Notes: generated by a model not told the origin, from the sequence alone. A stretch of DNA of 64,000 nt from Leptospirales bacterium (GCA_019694655.1 JAIBBN010000004.1:62001-126000), one strand, 5' to 3'; shown: positions 41,078-50,889, numbered from the stretch's first letter. Numbers and translations: made by a program.

Positions 41078-41791
41078 TCACAGTTGGGACAGCAGACCTT
41101 CTTCGCTCAGAAAGCTGCTCACATTCCAGCTTTGTACGGTCCATCGCTCGCCGTTGGCTTCAAAGATACTCAGACAGGCATTGGATAGCTGGGCCATGAT
41201 TGCCAGGCTTTGCTCAATATCGAGCGCTGTGGCCTTGCCAATCAACAAGGCGATAGGCACGCCGCTGCTAATGGCCAGGACATTCCTCGCAGGCAGCGCC
41301 GCGATACGGGCTGGCGCTTGCAACACCCGATTGTGAAATTCAGCAAAGCTTTCGATGGGCGCCTCCTGCAGGCGTCCAGCGATCCAGCCGCGGAGCGTAG
41401 TCTCCAGAACCGGTAGATAGGCTTGCCTGGCCTGCGAATCTTCCTTGCGCAGGTTGCTCAGCCACCGGTCAAACTGATCGCGAAATTGAGCATCCTCACG
41501 ACGCAGGATTTCACCCGCCGCCAACCAGACGCGAGGGGAGACCTCATCCAGCTCTGGCAGTTCCTGTCGCAGAGCAGGAGACTGGCGCAGCTCTTCCAGC
41601 GCCAGTTGCAGCGTTTGCTGCTGTCGCGGCAAAGTGCCACAGACGGCTGCGTCAAAGACCAAACCCTGTCGGCTCAGGTGGCGCCCAAGCGCCCTTGCCT
41701 GAAGGCGGCCGCGCTCCGTCAGCGTATTGTATTTTACGCCGCCAGCCTGGCCATGGCGCGCCAGGTAAATGGTCTGGCCGCCGCTGTTCAT
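41078..41791 (-). CDS. Histidine phosphatase family protein
   Basis: The 237-residue protein has the catalytic RHG box (YLARHGQAGG), the second Arg in CGTLPRQQQTL, the Glu region SPRVWLAAGE and the late His-like position NVLAISSGVPIALL. In typical members this last motif is SHGG; here it reads SSGV, so the second catalytic His may be missing or displaced. It overlaps the DUF6285 gene by ATGA and appears to be a regular part of this acyl-CoA dehydrogenase operon, as in other bacteria with phosphotransferase/DUF6285 pairs. Confidence 0.85.
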   Translation of the reverse strand: MNSGGQTIYLARHGQAGGVKYNTLTERGRLQARALGRHLSRQGLVFDAAVCGTLPRQQQTLQLALEELRQSPALRQELPELDEVSPRVWLAAGEILRREDAQFRDQFDRWLSNLRKEDSQARQAYLPVLETTLRGWIAGRLQEAPIESFAEFHNRVLQAPARIAALPARNVLAISSGVPIALLIGKATALDIEQSLAIMAQLSNACLSIFEANGERWTVQSWNVSSFLSEEGLLSQL

Positions 41792-42186
41792 GACTCTTGC
41801 GAGAATCGCGGATTGGAAATACTCAGTTTTTCGGAAACGGTGCGACGAACGTGGTCGGCTACGGCGCGATTCTCAAATCCAATTTTTTCCGTGCGAATTT
41901 TCTGGGCCAGCTGACGATTGAGGCGGCGTAGCAGGCTCATCTTTTCCATTCCGGTCTCTGGCCGCTGAAGACCATCCGCGCCAAGCAAAGCGATCAGTCG
42001 TCCCAGCTCGCTATTCAGCGAATCCTCGCCGCTTCGAGCTTCGCGAGCAAGAACGCCCAGCATGTTCCAGCTGACCAGGGTCTTGAAGGAAAGCAACTCC
42101 TGATCCTTGACGCGCGGCATGATATCCTTCATCAAGAATTCCTGAATTGCCTCCAGCAATTCGGCCGCATCAGGACGATTCTGCAT
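41788..42186 (-). CDS. DUF6285 family protein
   Basis: The 132-residue helical protein matches the DUF6285 pattern: MQNRPDAAELLEAIQEFL..., LVSWNMLGVLAREAR and the end RRLNRQLAQKIRTEKIGFEN. Genes of this family usually follow an APH-family phosphotransferase and an acyl-CoA dehydrogenase, exactly as here. Its role is unknown. ATG 42186 is favoured over 42192 because it gives the family start, and it overlaps the preceding kinase gene by 17 bases. Confidence 0.85.
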   Translation of the reverse strand: MQNRPDAAELLEAIQEFLMKDIMPRVKDQELLSFKTLVSWNMLGVLAREARSGEDSLNSELGRLIALLGADGLQRPETGMEKMSLLRRLNRQLAQKIRTEKIGFENRAVADHVRRTVSEKLSISNPRFSQES

Positions 42187-43219
42187 TTTCAATCAACCTC
42201 AGTATTTCGTATTCCATTTCACCGGTGCGGCGACCAATTGCAGCCAGCTCAATGCCGCGATCCTTTCCGCTCAAGTGGCGTTCAGCCTGCTGCGCGGAGC
42301 CTACCGCCCAGCGCAGATTGCCCATGATCTCCCAGAACCGTACTCGCTCCGGATCCACGGCAATGCCCGATGATTGCTGGTAGGCGCGATAAAATTCATC
42401 GCGGTCGGCAAAGCCGCCTACCTCTTTGTTGTTCTTTCCAAAGCGCCAGTCGCGCAGGCAGAGCCAGCTGATATCCTCGTGGCGATCGCCCCAGTGTGCG
42501 AACTCCCAGTCGACGATGCCCTGCAATCCATCGGGACTGATCATGAAATTGCCAGTGCGAAAATCGCCATGCACCAAAGCCGGCTGCTCGGTACCGGGCG
42601 CGCGCGATTCCATCCAGTTCAGGGCCAGCTCCAGAGAGGGATAAGCGTCCGGCAGCCCGTCCAGCGATTGGCGCATGATCGAGCAGGCATCCAGGGCAAT
42701 GCTATTTCCGCGTGGCGCTGGACCTTCTCCCAAACTTTGCTTCAAATTAGCGCTGGCATTTTGGGGCGTAATGCTATGCAGGCGCGCCAGATTGGCGGCA
42801 AGATCGGCAGCCAGTTGCGGTCGCACCTTTGCCAGCTCCCGATCTTTGACCACATAACGACCTGTTGCCCGCCCCCCAATGCGTTGCATAAAGTAAAAGG
42901 GACGTCCTATTGCCTCCCGCGTTGTTTCCAGCCAGTAAGGACGCGGCGTCTTGACCCCGGCGTCAAAGGCTGCCTCTGCGACACGGTACTCATCCGCACG
43001 GCTGAGGCTGGCCAGAAGCGCAGCGCCCTTGTCCGTCCGTAACACCAGCCGATGACTGCCCGCCTCGGGACCGCCCTGGATATCGACATCGATCAAGTAG
43101 TTGTCCTGGCAGGCGCCGCCCGAAAGCGAACGCAAATTCTGGACGGTAGCCGGCGACTGCAGACGTTCAGAGAGATAGCGTTCCAGTTGGCTTTGTAATT
43201 CGACAAGCGCAGCATCCAT
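42170..43219 (-). CDS. APH-family phosphotransferase (acyl-CoA dehydrogenase operon type)
   Basis: The 349-residue protein has the kinase-like fold of aminoglycoside phosphotransferases. The Brenner motif is LVHGDFRTGNFMI and the metal-binding Asp is in GIVDWEFAHWGDRHEDISWL. The adjoining genes argue against antibiotic resistance: relatives next to acyl-CoA dehydrogenases (ACAD10/11 type) are thought to phosphorylate 4-hydroxy acyl-CoA so the dehydrogenase can process it. That link is inference here. It lies 25 bases after the dehydrogenase stop. Confidence 0.9.
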   Translation of the reverse strand: MDAALVELQSQLERYLSERLQSPATVQNLRSLSGGACQDNYLIDVDIQGGPEAGSHRLVLRTDKGAALLASLSRADEYRVAEAAFDAGVKTPRPYWLETTREAIGRPFYFMQRIGGRATGRYVVKDRELAKVRPQLAADLAANLARLHSITPQNASANLKQSLGEGPAPRGNSIALDACSIMRQSLDGLPDAYPSLELALNWMESRAPGTEQPALVHGDFRTGNFMISPDGLQGIVDWEFAHWGDRHEDISWLCLRDWRFGKNNKEVGGFADRDEFYRAYQQSSGIAVDPERVRFWEIMGNLRWAVGSAQQAERHLSGKDRGIELAAIGRRTGEMEYEILRLIENAESS

Positions 43220-43244
43220 AGTACGAGCCTTCCTGCTCCCTGAC

Positions 43245-44420
43245 CTAAAAGGCGAATTTACCGCTTACCAGGTTTCGGCCAATGACCATTTTGTGAACTT
43301 CCGAGGGCCCATCGGCCAGGCGCGCAGCGCGTCCGTCGCGATAGAAAAGCTCCAGCGGCAGATCGCGGCTGTATCCGCGGCCGCCGCAAATCTGAATCGC
43401 CGTATCGACGCAACGACAGAGCGTTTCACTTACATGCCACTTGGCCATACTGATTTCCTGCCGGGCGTCCATTCCGTTCTGAATCAACCACGCCGACTTC
43501 AGAGTCAACAGCCAGCCAGTTTCAATTTCCAGGGCGCACTGCGCAAACATCCACTGGATCCCCTGGTGTTCGCTGAGTTTCAGATTGAAGGCGCTGCGAT
43601 CACGAGCATATTCGCGGGCAATTTCCATGGACCTTCGCGACAATCCGATCCAGCGCATGCAATGCGTCAAACGCGCCGGTCCCAGACGCTCCTGGCTGAG
43701 TCGGAATCCCTCGCCAATCTTGCCCAGCATCATTGTTTCTGGGACGATCACGTTTTCAAACTTCAGTTCGCAGTGGCCGCCCGGGCCATGCGAGCCCATC
43801 ACATCTATTTCGCGAACCATCGTATACCCGGGCGCATCAGTTGGCACCAGAAAGAGCGATGATTTGCGGAAGCTCTGATTGACCCGCGAAAAAACAATGA
43901 GAAAGGCCGCGCCATTGGCGCCAGTGCAGTACCACTTTTGCCCATTCAACACGAAATGATCGCCCTGTTTTTCGGCATTGGTTTGCAGTAACTGCGGGTC
44001 CGAACCGGCGCCCGGCGCAGGTTCAGTCATCGCAAAGCCGCTGCGAATCTCGCCGCGTACCAGCGGCTCCAGAAATCGGCTGCGTTGCTCGGCGCTGGCC
44101 GCGAGGTGCAGGAGATGCATGTTGCCTTCGTCCGGGGCGTCGCAATTGCACATGAAGGGCGCAATAGGCGACCGACCAAGCTCGCTAAAGAGAACAGAAG
44201 TGCCGATTAGATCCAGACCCAGGCCGCCCTGGTCCCGCGGCAAATGCGGCGTCCACAATCCGCGCTTGCGGGCTTCATTGCGTAGCTGTCCGCTGACGGT
44301 CGCCGGCATCCGACCGTCGGCGTAGCTGTAGTGTTTTTCTGCAGGGATACAGACCTCATCTACAAAGGAGCGCGCTTTTGCGCGCAGGTCTTCGACCTCG
44401 GGGCTCAAAGTAAAATCCAT
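43245..44420 (-). CDS. Acyl-CoA dehydrogenase
   Basis: The 391-residue flavoenzyme has the full family layout: [79 protein letters not shown], and [20 protein letters not shown] ending with [17 protein letters not shown]. The order of neighbours (SDR-like protein before it, APH kinase and DUF6285 after it) fits the ACAD10/11-type group. The catalytic Glu of the medium-chain type is not at the usual place (the sequence reads LADGPSEV), which agrees with that group. Confidence 0.93.
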   Translation of the reverse strand: MDFTLSPEVEDLRAKARSFVDEVCIPAEKHYSYADGRMPATVSGQLRNEARKRGLWTPHLPRDQGGLGLDLIGTSVLFSELGRSPIAPFMCNCDAPDEGNMHLLHLAASAEQRSRFLEPLVRGEIRSGFAMTEPAPGAGSDPQLLQTNAEKQGDHFVLNGQKWYCTGANGAAFLIVFSRVNQSFRKSSLFLVPTDAPGYTMVREIDVMGSHGPGGHCELKFENVIVPETMMLGKIGEGFRLSQERLGPARLTHCMRWIGLSRRSMEIAREYARDRSAFNLKLSEHQGIQWMFAQCALEIETGWLLTLKSAWLIQNGMDARQEISMAKWHVSETLCRCVDTAIQICGGRGYSRDLPLELFYRDGRAARLADGPSEVHKMVIGRNLVSGKFAF

Positions 44421-44450
44421 GTTGTTCCTGCCTGGCTACCGTTGAAGTTT

Positions 44451-45284
44451 CTAGACTTGTAGAGAGAGTTCATCCCGGGCCGCGAACTGCGGACCCAGGT
44501 CTGGCGCCCGGTTTTCTTCCCACTGCCAGTCGCCTATGACCGAAACAATCGGGCCCTTCATTGTTCCGGTGAGGATAGCCAGCAGCGCGCGCTCCAGATC
44601 GGCCGCATCGGTCGGACGATGAGGCGTTGCAAAGCGATCGCCATAGGCTCGCTTTTCCGCCTCAAAAGCAAAATCGAAGAAGAACTCGCTGAATTTCTTC
44701 CCCGATGCAGATTGCTCCTCGCCCAATGCGCGCAACTCGGCATGAGGCGTATCGCGCAGCCGACGCTGGATCAGAAGGCTGATGCCGCGGGTAGCAGGGC
44801 TGCGGAAGGTGCCGGCGCGAATGCAGGCGTATTGTTCGGGATGACGCTCGCAAGCCAGCTCCAGCGCAAGCTTGGCGTATGCCATGCCGCCGTAGGCCGC
44901 CTGAGAATGGGGCAGCCAGAAAAATGCTGAGTAGCCAATGGTCTTACGCGGCCGCAGCGATTCAGTCAACAATTTCATTGGATCAAAGGAGAATGCCAGA
45001 GCAGCGCGCGCATCGGCGACGGTCGCTGTGCGGATGGGAAAGCCAACCGGGCCAAAGGCCGGGGTGAAGATCAACTGGTCGATCTGGCGACCGCCCACTG
45101 CATCCATCACGCGCTGTGGCGCGTCGGCCTGATTCAGGTCGATGCCGGCAAGGACGCTGGCGCCTTCGATGGCCTCGGAGCGCGAAGTTGTGGTCAGGAT
45201 TTCGGCATCCGCATTCAGCGTTCGGAGGGCGCGGATCGCACTCTGCCCGGCTTCGCTACGGCCGCCAACAACCAGATGAACCAT
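44451..45284 (-). CDS. SDR-like oxidoreductase-fold protein
   Basis: The 277-residue protein starts at ATG 45284 with a Rossmann segment (VHLVVGGRSEAGQSAIRALR), continues with a GIDLNQAD stretch, and has the Y-x3-K pair in YGGMAYAKLALELA, so a short-chain dehydrogenase/reductase relation is likely. The glycine motif is altered from the classical TGxxxGxG, and cofactor use is uncertain. ATG 45326 would add 14 residues; neither start has a good ribosome binding site. It is the first gene of the acyl-CoA dehydrogenase operon. Confidence 0.75.
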   Translation of the reverse strand: MVHLVVGGRSEAGQSAIRALRTLNADAEILTTTSRSEAIEGASVLAGIDLNQADAPQRVMDAVGGRQIDQLIFTPAFGPVGFPIRTATVADARAALAFSFDPMKLLTESLRPRKTIGYSAFFWLPHSQAAYGGMAYAKLALELACERHPEQYACIRAGTFRSPATRGISLLIQRRLRDTPHAELRALGEEQSASGKKFSEFFFDFAFEAEKRAYGDRFATPHRPTDAADLERALLAILTGTMKGPIVSVIGDWQWEENRAPDLGPQFAARDELSLQV

Positions 45285-45390
45285 TCGACCAGCGGACGAA
45301 ACAAGCGGCCCTACTGTAAAGCGCATTCAGCGGAATTGCGATTGCGCCTTCCGCAGTCCCGGTCGTAGCCTGACAACGAGGCACGAATTC

Positions 45391-45780
45391 TTGAATCCAT
45401 CGGCAACGCCGCCAGAATCGGAATCGCCAGAAGAGGCGCAATTGCGCCGCGATTTTCGACGCGGTAATATCAACTTCGACTTTCTGCAGCCGGAGGGCGA
45501 AGCGCAGGCAGTTGCTTCGCAAGCGGAGCCCTTTGTGGAGCGCCGTGGCGCTCAACGGGAAGGGAAGCGCGGCTTGTTCAATCGCGGCCGTTCGCCGCGC
45601 CCGATTACACGCTGGCACTTCTTTGGTTGGGGCGCAAGTCTGGCGCTCTCCATCGGGCTTGGACTGTGGATTGTCATCTGGCGTCCGTCGCTCCTCTGGT
45701 ATTTGCTATTGCCGATGGTTATGGCCGGCGGATTCTGGAGTCTGATTATGCTGGCGCTCTTCAAGGCCCGTCCGCGCTAA
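45391..45780 (+). CDS. Small membrane protein of unknown function
   Basis: The 129-residue product is read from TTG 45391 with GAGG upstream. A polar, charged N-terminal half is followed by two transmembrane helices (about 75-95 and 98-122, WHFFGWGASLALSIGLGLWI and WYLLLPMVMAGGFWSLIMLA). No family is recognised. It is divergent from the SDR-like gene and converges on the next one. Confidence 0.65.
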   Translation: MNPSATPPESESPEEAQLRRDFRRGNINFDFLQPEGEAQAVASQAEPFVERRGAQREGKRGLFNRGRSPRPITRWHFFGWGASLALSIGLGLWIVIWRPSLLWYLLLPMVMAGGFWSLIMLALFKARPR

Positions 45781-45812
45781 GCCTTGATGGATCCAAAGCG
45801 CCCCCGGTCTGA

Positions 45813-46622
45813 CTACTGCGGCGCCGTCTGACCTTGAGCGACGCTGCTGGCCAGCCGACCGTTGGAATCGGCAATCTCTACGGCGAAACGACGTTCGAGT
45901 TCCTCGCGTTTAGCCGGAGCATCTTGTAAAGCAAGCAAGGCATGGATGGCAAATAGCCTGCCCAGGCGCAAGTGATCCAGTGCGATATCATAGTTGCTGT
46001 CGCGTTCCAGGGACTCCGCAGCGTTCAATTCGCCGTAGGCGTTTTGAAGGTGATGACGGGCGCGACTGATTTCGTTGGAGTTGGGGAAGTCCTGGCCAGC
46101 TTGCGGCGGACTGCTGGCCTGCGCCAGCAGATGACGCTCGCCGCTGGCTATGGCCAGCGCTGCTTCGTTCAAGATATCATCGCTCTGCTTGCGAAAGAGC
46201 TCCGTTGATTTCTTGTAGAGTGCGAGCGATTCCTTGCGCGCCTCGTCGAGCTTTTGCAACGCTTCTATGTAGCGACGGCGGTAGTGCAGGGCCATACCCT
46301 CGGTATGCAGCGTCTGGATCTTTTCCAGCGATTGCCGCCCTCCCTCCAGACGCGCGCCAAAGTTGTGCACCAGAACGTCCAGGCGCGCAGTATCATGGCT
46401 TAGAATTGCATTGAGCCGCTGATTGCGTTCTGAGGCAATGTGCAGGTCCAGATAGCTTGGGCTTTCCTGCTCCTCCGAGCCGGCGGGCTTCTCCTGTTGT
46501 GCGGCGGGAGAGGAGGGAGCGGGCGCTCCGGAGGTTTCATCAGGGGCCTGGCTGCTTTGCGAAAACAAAGCGGTCCAGCCAAAGGCCAAGACTGCTCCGG
46601 CGATGCTGTTCCGTAGCTTCAT
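45813..46622 (-). CDS. Exported helical (coiled-coil/TPR-like) protein
   Basis: The 269-residue protein starts at ATG 46622, 8 bases after GAGGAG, with a signal peptide (MKLRNSIAGAVLAFGWTALF, cleavage near SQSSQA). A Pro/Ala/Glu linker follows, and then a helical mature domain (HYRRRYIEALQKLDEARKES and HHLQNAYGELNAAESLERDS). The repeated 'size, load, row' helix pairs suggest TPR-like packing. It has no recognised catalytic motif. The longer frame reaching 46991 is rejected because the signal and ribosome binding site sit at 46622. Confidence 0.72.
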   Translation of the reverse strand: MKLRNSIAGAVLAFGWTALFSQSSQAPDETSGAPAPSSPAAQQEKPAGSEEQESPSYLDLHIASERNQRLNAILSHDTARLDVLVHNFGARLEGGRQSLEKIQTLHTEGMALHYRRRYIEALQKLDEARKESLALYKKSTELFRKQSDDILNEAALAIASGERHLLAQASSPPQAGQDFPNSNEISRARHHLQNAYGELNAAESLERDSNYDIALDHLRLGRLFAIHALLALQDAPAKREELERRFAVEIADSNGRLASSVAQGQTAPQ

Positions 46623-46808
46623 TGATCCGCTCCTCGCCGACCGGCAGTCGACGCCTGGTGACTCAGTTTCTACACTTCGGTTCTGACGCTCAACGAACTT
46701 TAGCGGATCGAAAAAAAAAGGGGAACTGGCGACGACGCGGCCATCGATTGGCGGGCGCCCTGGCATTTTCTTTTTGACCGGAAAGGCGGCCTGAGTCTTG
46801 ATCTGGAC

Positions 46809-48071
46809 GTGTCCGAGCCGCGCGCCTTCATTCCGCCCGAATTTCACCTCCCCACCGCCTGGGCTCTGGATGCAGCCCTGCCGGCAATCATGAAGGCGGC
46901 CCTGAATCTTGATGCCATCGACATCAGCAGAGAAGACCGACGGCTGTTGCGCACCTTGCGCCATGGTCGGCTGCTGTATATGAGCAACCATCCTTCAACC
47001 GTCGAACCGCCGGTGGCCTATGCCGTTGCCAATGCCATGGGTTCGCGTTTCCACTACATGGCTTCCAGAGTGGTTTTCAACTGGTATGGCGGCATCCTGG
47101 GCGAAATCATCCGACGACTGGGCGCCTTCTCGGTGCTGGCCGGGGCCGGCGACCGTGAATCAATTCGAACAGCGCGTCGTATCCTGGCTGCGCCCGATGG
47201 CAAATTGGTCATATATCCAGAAGGCATGATGAGCGGAGAGAATGACAATCTGCTGACCTTCATGCCCGGGGCGATGCAACTTGCCTTCTGGGGCCTCGAG
47301 GATGCGCGCAAGACTTCGCCGGCGGCTGACATCCCCGTGCTTTGCGCGTTTGTGAAGTACTTGATGAGCGCTTCGCCGCGTCAGCAGCTTCAGGAAATTG
47401 AAGAATCGCTGCGACGCCTGGAATTCCGGCTGGGGATCGATCCCGGCGGCAAAGGATTGCTGCGCAGATTTCTCACCATCGGCCGCGTTTTGCTGGAACA
47501 ATCCGAACGCGAATACCATATACCGATGGCATCGGAAACGGACTACGAGTATCGCGTCGGTCGCGCACGCCACGCGGCATTGAATGCAGCCGCCGAGACC
47601 CTGGGCATCGAACTGGATGTGCGCGAGGACGCCCTGGGAAAAATGCGCGCGCTATTTGCTGCAGTCGAATCGATGGAGGCCGGTTTCCCGGGGGCCCTGA
47701 AACACCGCCCGGATTCGGCGCGACTGGAGGAAGCGCGGCGACATATGGAGCGCGCCTACACCTTTCTGGTTGTGCGGCGCGAATACCTGCTTTCGCGACC
47801 GACGGCGGAGCGCTGCTACGAATGGCTGACGCGCTTTGAAACAGTCGTCCACGGCGAAAGTAAGCCGCGTCCTAGACGGGCTCGCCTGCTGCTGGCTCGC
47901 CCTTTCTACATAGGCGACTACTACGAAGCCTACAAGGAAAACAGGCGCCACGGAATGGCGCTGGCCATGGAGCGCGTGCGCAGGGAGCTGGAAAACCTGA
48001 TGGCCCGCGGCGCGCTGCTCAGCGAGCCAATTGTTCCGGCTTACCAGATCGAGGCCGAGTTCCGTCAGTAA
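46809..48071 (+). CDS. PlsC-like glycerolipid acyltransferase
   Basis: The 420-residue protein has an acyltransferase core with the catalytic motif as NHPSTVEPP, a second block FHYMASRVVFNWYGGI and the acceptor motif VIYPEGMMSGENDNL. The catalytic box reads H-x4-E rather than the usual H-x4-D. The last ~200 residues (helical, with ARPFYIGDYYEAYKE) are an extension beyond the normal ~250-residue enzyme. It starts at GTG 46809 and may esterify glycerol-3-phosphate or a related lipid. The gene faces another LPLAT-superfamily gene. Confidence 0.85.
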   Translation: MSEPRAFIPPEFHLPTAWALDAALPAIMKAALNLDAIDISREDRRLLRTLRHGRLLYMSNHPSTVEPPVAYAVANAMGSRFHYMASRVVFNWYGGILGEIIRRLGAFSVLAGAGDRESIRTARRILAAPDGKLVIYPEGMMSGENDNLLTFMPGAMQLAFWGLEDARKTSPAADIPVLCAFVKYLMSASPRQQLQEIEESLRRLEFRLGIDPGGKGLLRRFLTIGRVLLEQSEREYHIPMASETDYEYRVGRARHAALNAAAETLGIELDVREDALGKMRALFAAVESMEAGFPGALKHRPDSARLEEARRHMERAYTFLVVRREYLLSRPTAERCYEWLTRFETVVHGESKPRPRRARLLLARPFYIGDYYEAYKENRRHGMALAMERVRRELENLMARGALLSEPIVPAYQIEAEFRQ

Positions 48072-48107
48072 TCGCCACGACAACCTCAAAGGAATCTTCT
48101 ATACAGT

Positions 48108-48875
48108 TCAACTGTTTCCGGCCATGGCGGCGCCACGATTGGGTCCCAGTCGACGCTCGCTGCGATGGCCCATAGCCAGATCGGTAGCCCGAAAACAAAG
48201 GGCGTCCAGTCGATCTTCCATCAGTCTGGTTTGCCTGGCCTGTGCATCATCGCTGGTATCGCTCTCCGGATAGATGGGTTCGCCAACGGTCATGGCGACG
48301 CGCGAAAAAGGCAAAGGCAGGGCAAAGTCATCCCAGTTGGGTCCTACCACCCGCCGGGAGAAGCCGAAACCTACGGGTACTACCGCGGCGTCGGCCTTGC
48401 GGGCCATGTAGATGACGCCTGGTTTGGCTTCATAGATCGGGCCGTGCGGTCCGTCCGGGGCGACCATAGCTGGCGCGCCATCGCGAATGGCCTTGATGAA
48501 ATTGATCACACCTTGCGATTGTTTGCCCAGCGAGGCATCCAGAACATCGAAGCCAAAGCTGCGCAACACTTTCAGTCCGATCTCCCGCGTATAGTGGGTG
48601 AAGCTGCGCTCGTATTCAGCAGTGCGGGGATGGTCTGAATATATGAATATATTGCGATGATGCAGGGCAAAGATTGCCGCATCCACGAAAGTATGCCAGA
48701 CAGCAAATATATGATTCTTGCGCCGGGCGCGCAGCAAACGCAGATGATCGTCGCCCTCCACAACGAAATCGAGAGTTGATTGATAGACGCTCAACAGGAA
48801 GCTGGAAAAAGCGGCCAACAAATTCGTGGAATGGATATAGCCGAAGCGCTTGATTCTGTTTCTGGGCAAACCCAC
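48108..48875 (-). CDS. Lysophospholipid acyltransferase family protein (DUF374)
   Basis: The 255-residue protein matches the DUF374 type of the LPLAT superfamily: FAVWHTFVDAAIFALHHRNI with the H-x4-D catalytic box, the SQGVINFIKAIRDG stretch and the signature PDGPHGPIYEAKPGVIYMAR. Relatives are linked with acylation of lipid A precursors or lysophospholipids. No signal peptide is seen. It converges with the preceding acyltransferase with 36 bases between the stops. Confidence 0.88.
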   Translation of the reverse strand: MGLPRNRIKRFGYIHSTNLLAAFSSFLLSVYQSTLDFVVEGDDHLRLLRARRKNHIFAVWHTFVDAAIFALHHRNIFIYSDHPRTAEYERSFTHYTREIGLKVLRSFGFDVLDASLGKQSQGVINFIKAIRDGAPAMVAPDGPHGPIYEAKPGVIYMARKADAAVVPVGFGFSRRVVGPNWDDFALPLPFSRVAMTVGEPIYPESDTSDDAQARQTRLMEDRLDALCFRATDLAMGHRSERRLGPNRGAAMAGNS

Positions 48876-49048
48876 CGCTGCTTCTCCCTGCCCGAATTCG
48901 GGCTGTAGCGAATTTGCCTAACGTCGCATTCGCCCGCTGCGGAAGGCAAGAGTTTTCCAGCAAACAACCCGCACCGGGCTGCGCTTCAATTTTCCATTTC
49001 CCCTGCAGCCTGACCCTGGTAGGCTGACCGAAGAAGAGGGTCCGGCCA

Positions 49049-50884
49049 ATGGCCAACGAGAAAAAGTCAAAAGGGGACGCGAAGAAGTTTCCCATTTCAA
49101 CCATGCGGCATAGCGCCGCCCACGTGATGGCTCAGGCCATCGCTGAGAAATACCCTGACGCTCAATTTGCTATCGGACCGGAGGTTGACAACGGCTTCTA
49201 CTACGACGTCATCACCGAACCGGCTATCGCGGCCGAAGACCTTGCCGATATCGAAAAGCGGATGCGTCGTATCGTAAAGGCGCGTCAGCCCTTTGAGCGC
49301 TTCCATTTGCCTTACGATGAAGCGCTGCAATATCTGCGAGCTTGCGGGCAGACCTTCAAAGAAGAAATGGCCCGTGATTTTCACGAAAAGGCAGGCCTGC
49401 AGGAACTATCCTTCTACAAGAACATCCAGGCGCGCAAGGCGGATGGCGAAGAGTCGGCCTTTGTCGACATGTGCGATGGACCGCATGTAGACCATACCGG
49501 GCAGATTGGCGCTTTCAAGCTTTCCAGCGTCGCCGGCGCCTACTGGCGCGGCGATAGCAATCGGGCGATGCTGACGCGCATCTACGGCTGGCTCTTTGAG
49601 ACGGAGGAGGAACTCAAAGCCTACGGGAAAATGATCGAGGAGGCGCGTAAACGCGACCATCGTCGTCTGGGCCAGGATCTGGAATTGTTTACCACTTCTG
49701 AGAAAATCGGTCCGGGAATGATTCTATGGCTGCCGCGCGGCAACATTGTGAAGGAAGAACTGGAACGCTGGGCCAAGGATACGGAGGAGGCCAGCGGCTA
49801 TCAGCGGGTTACCACGCCAGTGCTCACCAAAGAAGAGCTCTTCTACACCAGCGAACATCTGCCGCACTACAAGGAGCACATGTTCCCGGCCATGGAGCTG
49901 GACAATACGCGCTACTATATCAAGCCGATGAATTGTCCGTTCCACCACACGATCTTCGCCGATCGCCCGCGCAGTTATCGTGAACTGCCGCTGCGCCTGG
50001 CCGAGTACGGATTGTGCCACCGCTACGAAGATTCGGGATCGCTCTTTGGTACGATGCGCGTGCGCGCCATGTGGATGAACGACGCCCACATCTATTGCAC
50101 TGAAGATCAGGCTGTGGCCGAATTCAAGAAGGTCATCGAACTGCACGAGCATTTCTACAAGCAGCTGGGCATCCATGAGTACTATATGGTTCTCTCGCTG
50201 CGCAATCCAGCGAACAACAAGTACCACGGCGAAGAGCAAATGTGGGCCAAAGCCGAGGCCCTGACGCGTCAGGCAATGGAAGAGTCTGGCGTCAAATTCA
50301 CTGTGGAGCAGGATGGGGCGGCCTTTTACGGCCCCAAGATGGATTTTCAGATCAAGAGTTCCATTGGCCGGGAATTTACCGCCTCCACCTGCCAGCTGGA
50401 CCTTTTCATGCCGATGAAGTTCGAGCTAAGGTACGTGGATCGCGATGGACAGCTGAAGCAGCCGGTCTGCATCCACCGCAGCCCGCTGGGTACGCATGAG
50501 CGCTTTATCGGCTTCTTGATTGAGCATTTTGCCGGCGCCTTTCCGCTATGGCTGGCGCCGGAACAGGTGCGCATCCTGCCGGTGGGCGAGAATTACTCGG
50601 AATATGCACACACTCTGGCCGACGCGTTGCGCAAGAATCGCATCCGCGTGCAGGTCGATGATTCCGGGGAAACGCTGGGCAAGCGGATTCGCAATGCCGA
50701 AAAAATGAAAATCAACTACATGCTGGTGGCGGGCGAAAAGGAGCAAAGCGCCGGTGTGCTCAATGCGCGTAACTACTTCAGCGGCCAGCAGCAGGAATAC
50801 GATCTGGACGCCTTCATTCGCTTGCTACGCGCCGAAATCGACGGGAAGGAAATCCAGCGGCGCACCAAGGACAAACAGGACTGA
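49049..50884 (+). CDS. thrS: Threonyl-tRNA synthetase without TGS domain
   Basis: The 611-residue class II synthetase begins at ATG 49049, after AAGAGGG, directly at the N2 editing domain (RHSAAHVMAQAIAEKYPDAQ). Editing-site residues are intact: H-x3-H and C-x3-H in DMCDGPHVDH. The catalytic core keeps the zinc ligands in KPMNCPFHH, QDGAAFYGPKMDFQI and CIHRSPLGTHERF, and the C-terminal anticodon-binding domain is complete. The ~60-residue TGS (N1) domain of most bacterial ThrRS is missing and no open frame upstream could encode it. Confidence 0.96.
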   Translation: MANEKKSKGDAKKFPISTMRHSAAHVMAQAIAEKYPDAQFAIGPEVDNGFYYDVITEPAIAAEDLADIEKRMRRIVKARQPFERFHLPYDEALQYLRACGQTFKEEMARDFHEKAGLQELSFYKNIQARKADGEESAFVDMCDGPHVDHTGQIGAFKLSSVAGAYWRGDSNRAMLTRIYGWLFETEEELKAYGKMIEEARKRDHRRLGQDLELFTTSEKIGPGMILWLPRGNIVKEELERWAKDTEEASGYQRVTTPVLTKEELFYTSEHLPHYKEHMFPAMELDNTRYYIKPMNCPFHHTIFADRPRSYRELPLRLAEYGLCHRYEDSGSLFGTMRVRAMWMNDAHIYCTEDQAVAEFKKVIELHEHFYKQLGIHEYYMVLSLRNPANNKYHGEEQMWAKAEALTRQAMEESGVKFTVEQDGAAFYGPKMDFQIKSSIGREFTASTCQLDLFMPMKFELRYVDRDGQLKQPVCIHRSPLGTHERFIGFLIEHFAGAFPLWLAPEQVRILPVGENYSEYAHTLADALRKNRIRVQVDDSGETLGKRIRNAEKMKINYMLVAGEKEQSAGVLNARNYFSGQQQEYDLDAFIRLLRAEIDGKEIQRRTKDKQD

Positions 50885-50889
50885 GCCCG

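Noticed and set aside
42170-43219. Aminoglycoside resistance
   Set aside because: The kinase fold is shared, but the gene is embedded in an acyl-CoA dehydrogenase operon with DUF6285, which points to lipid metabolism.
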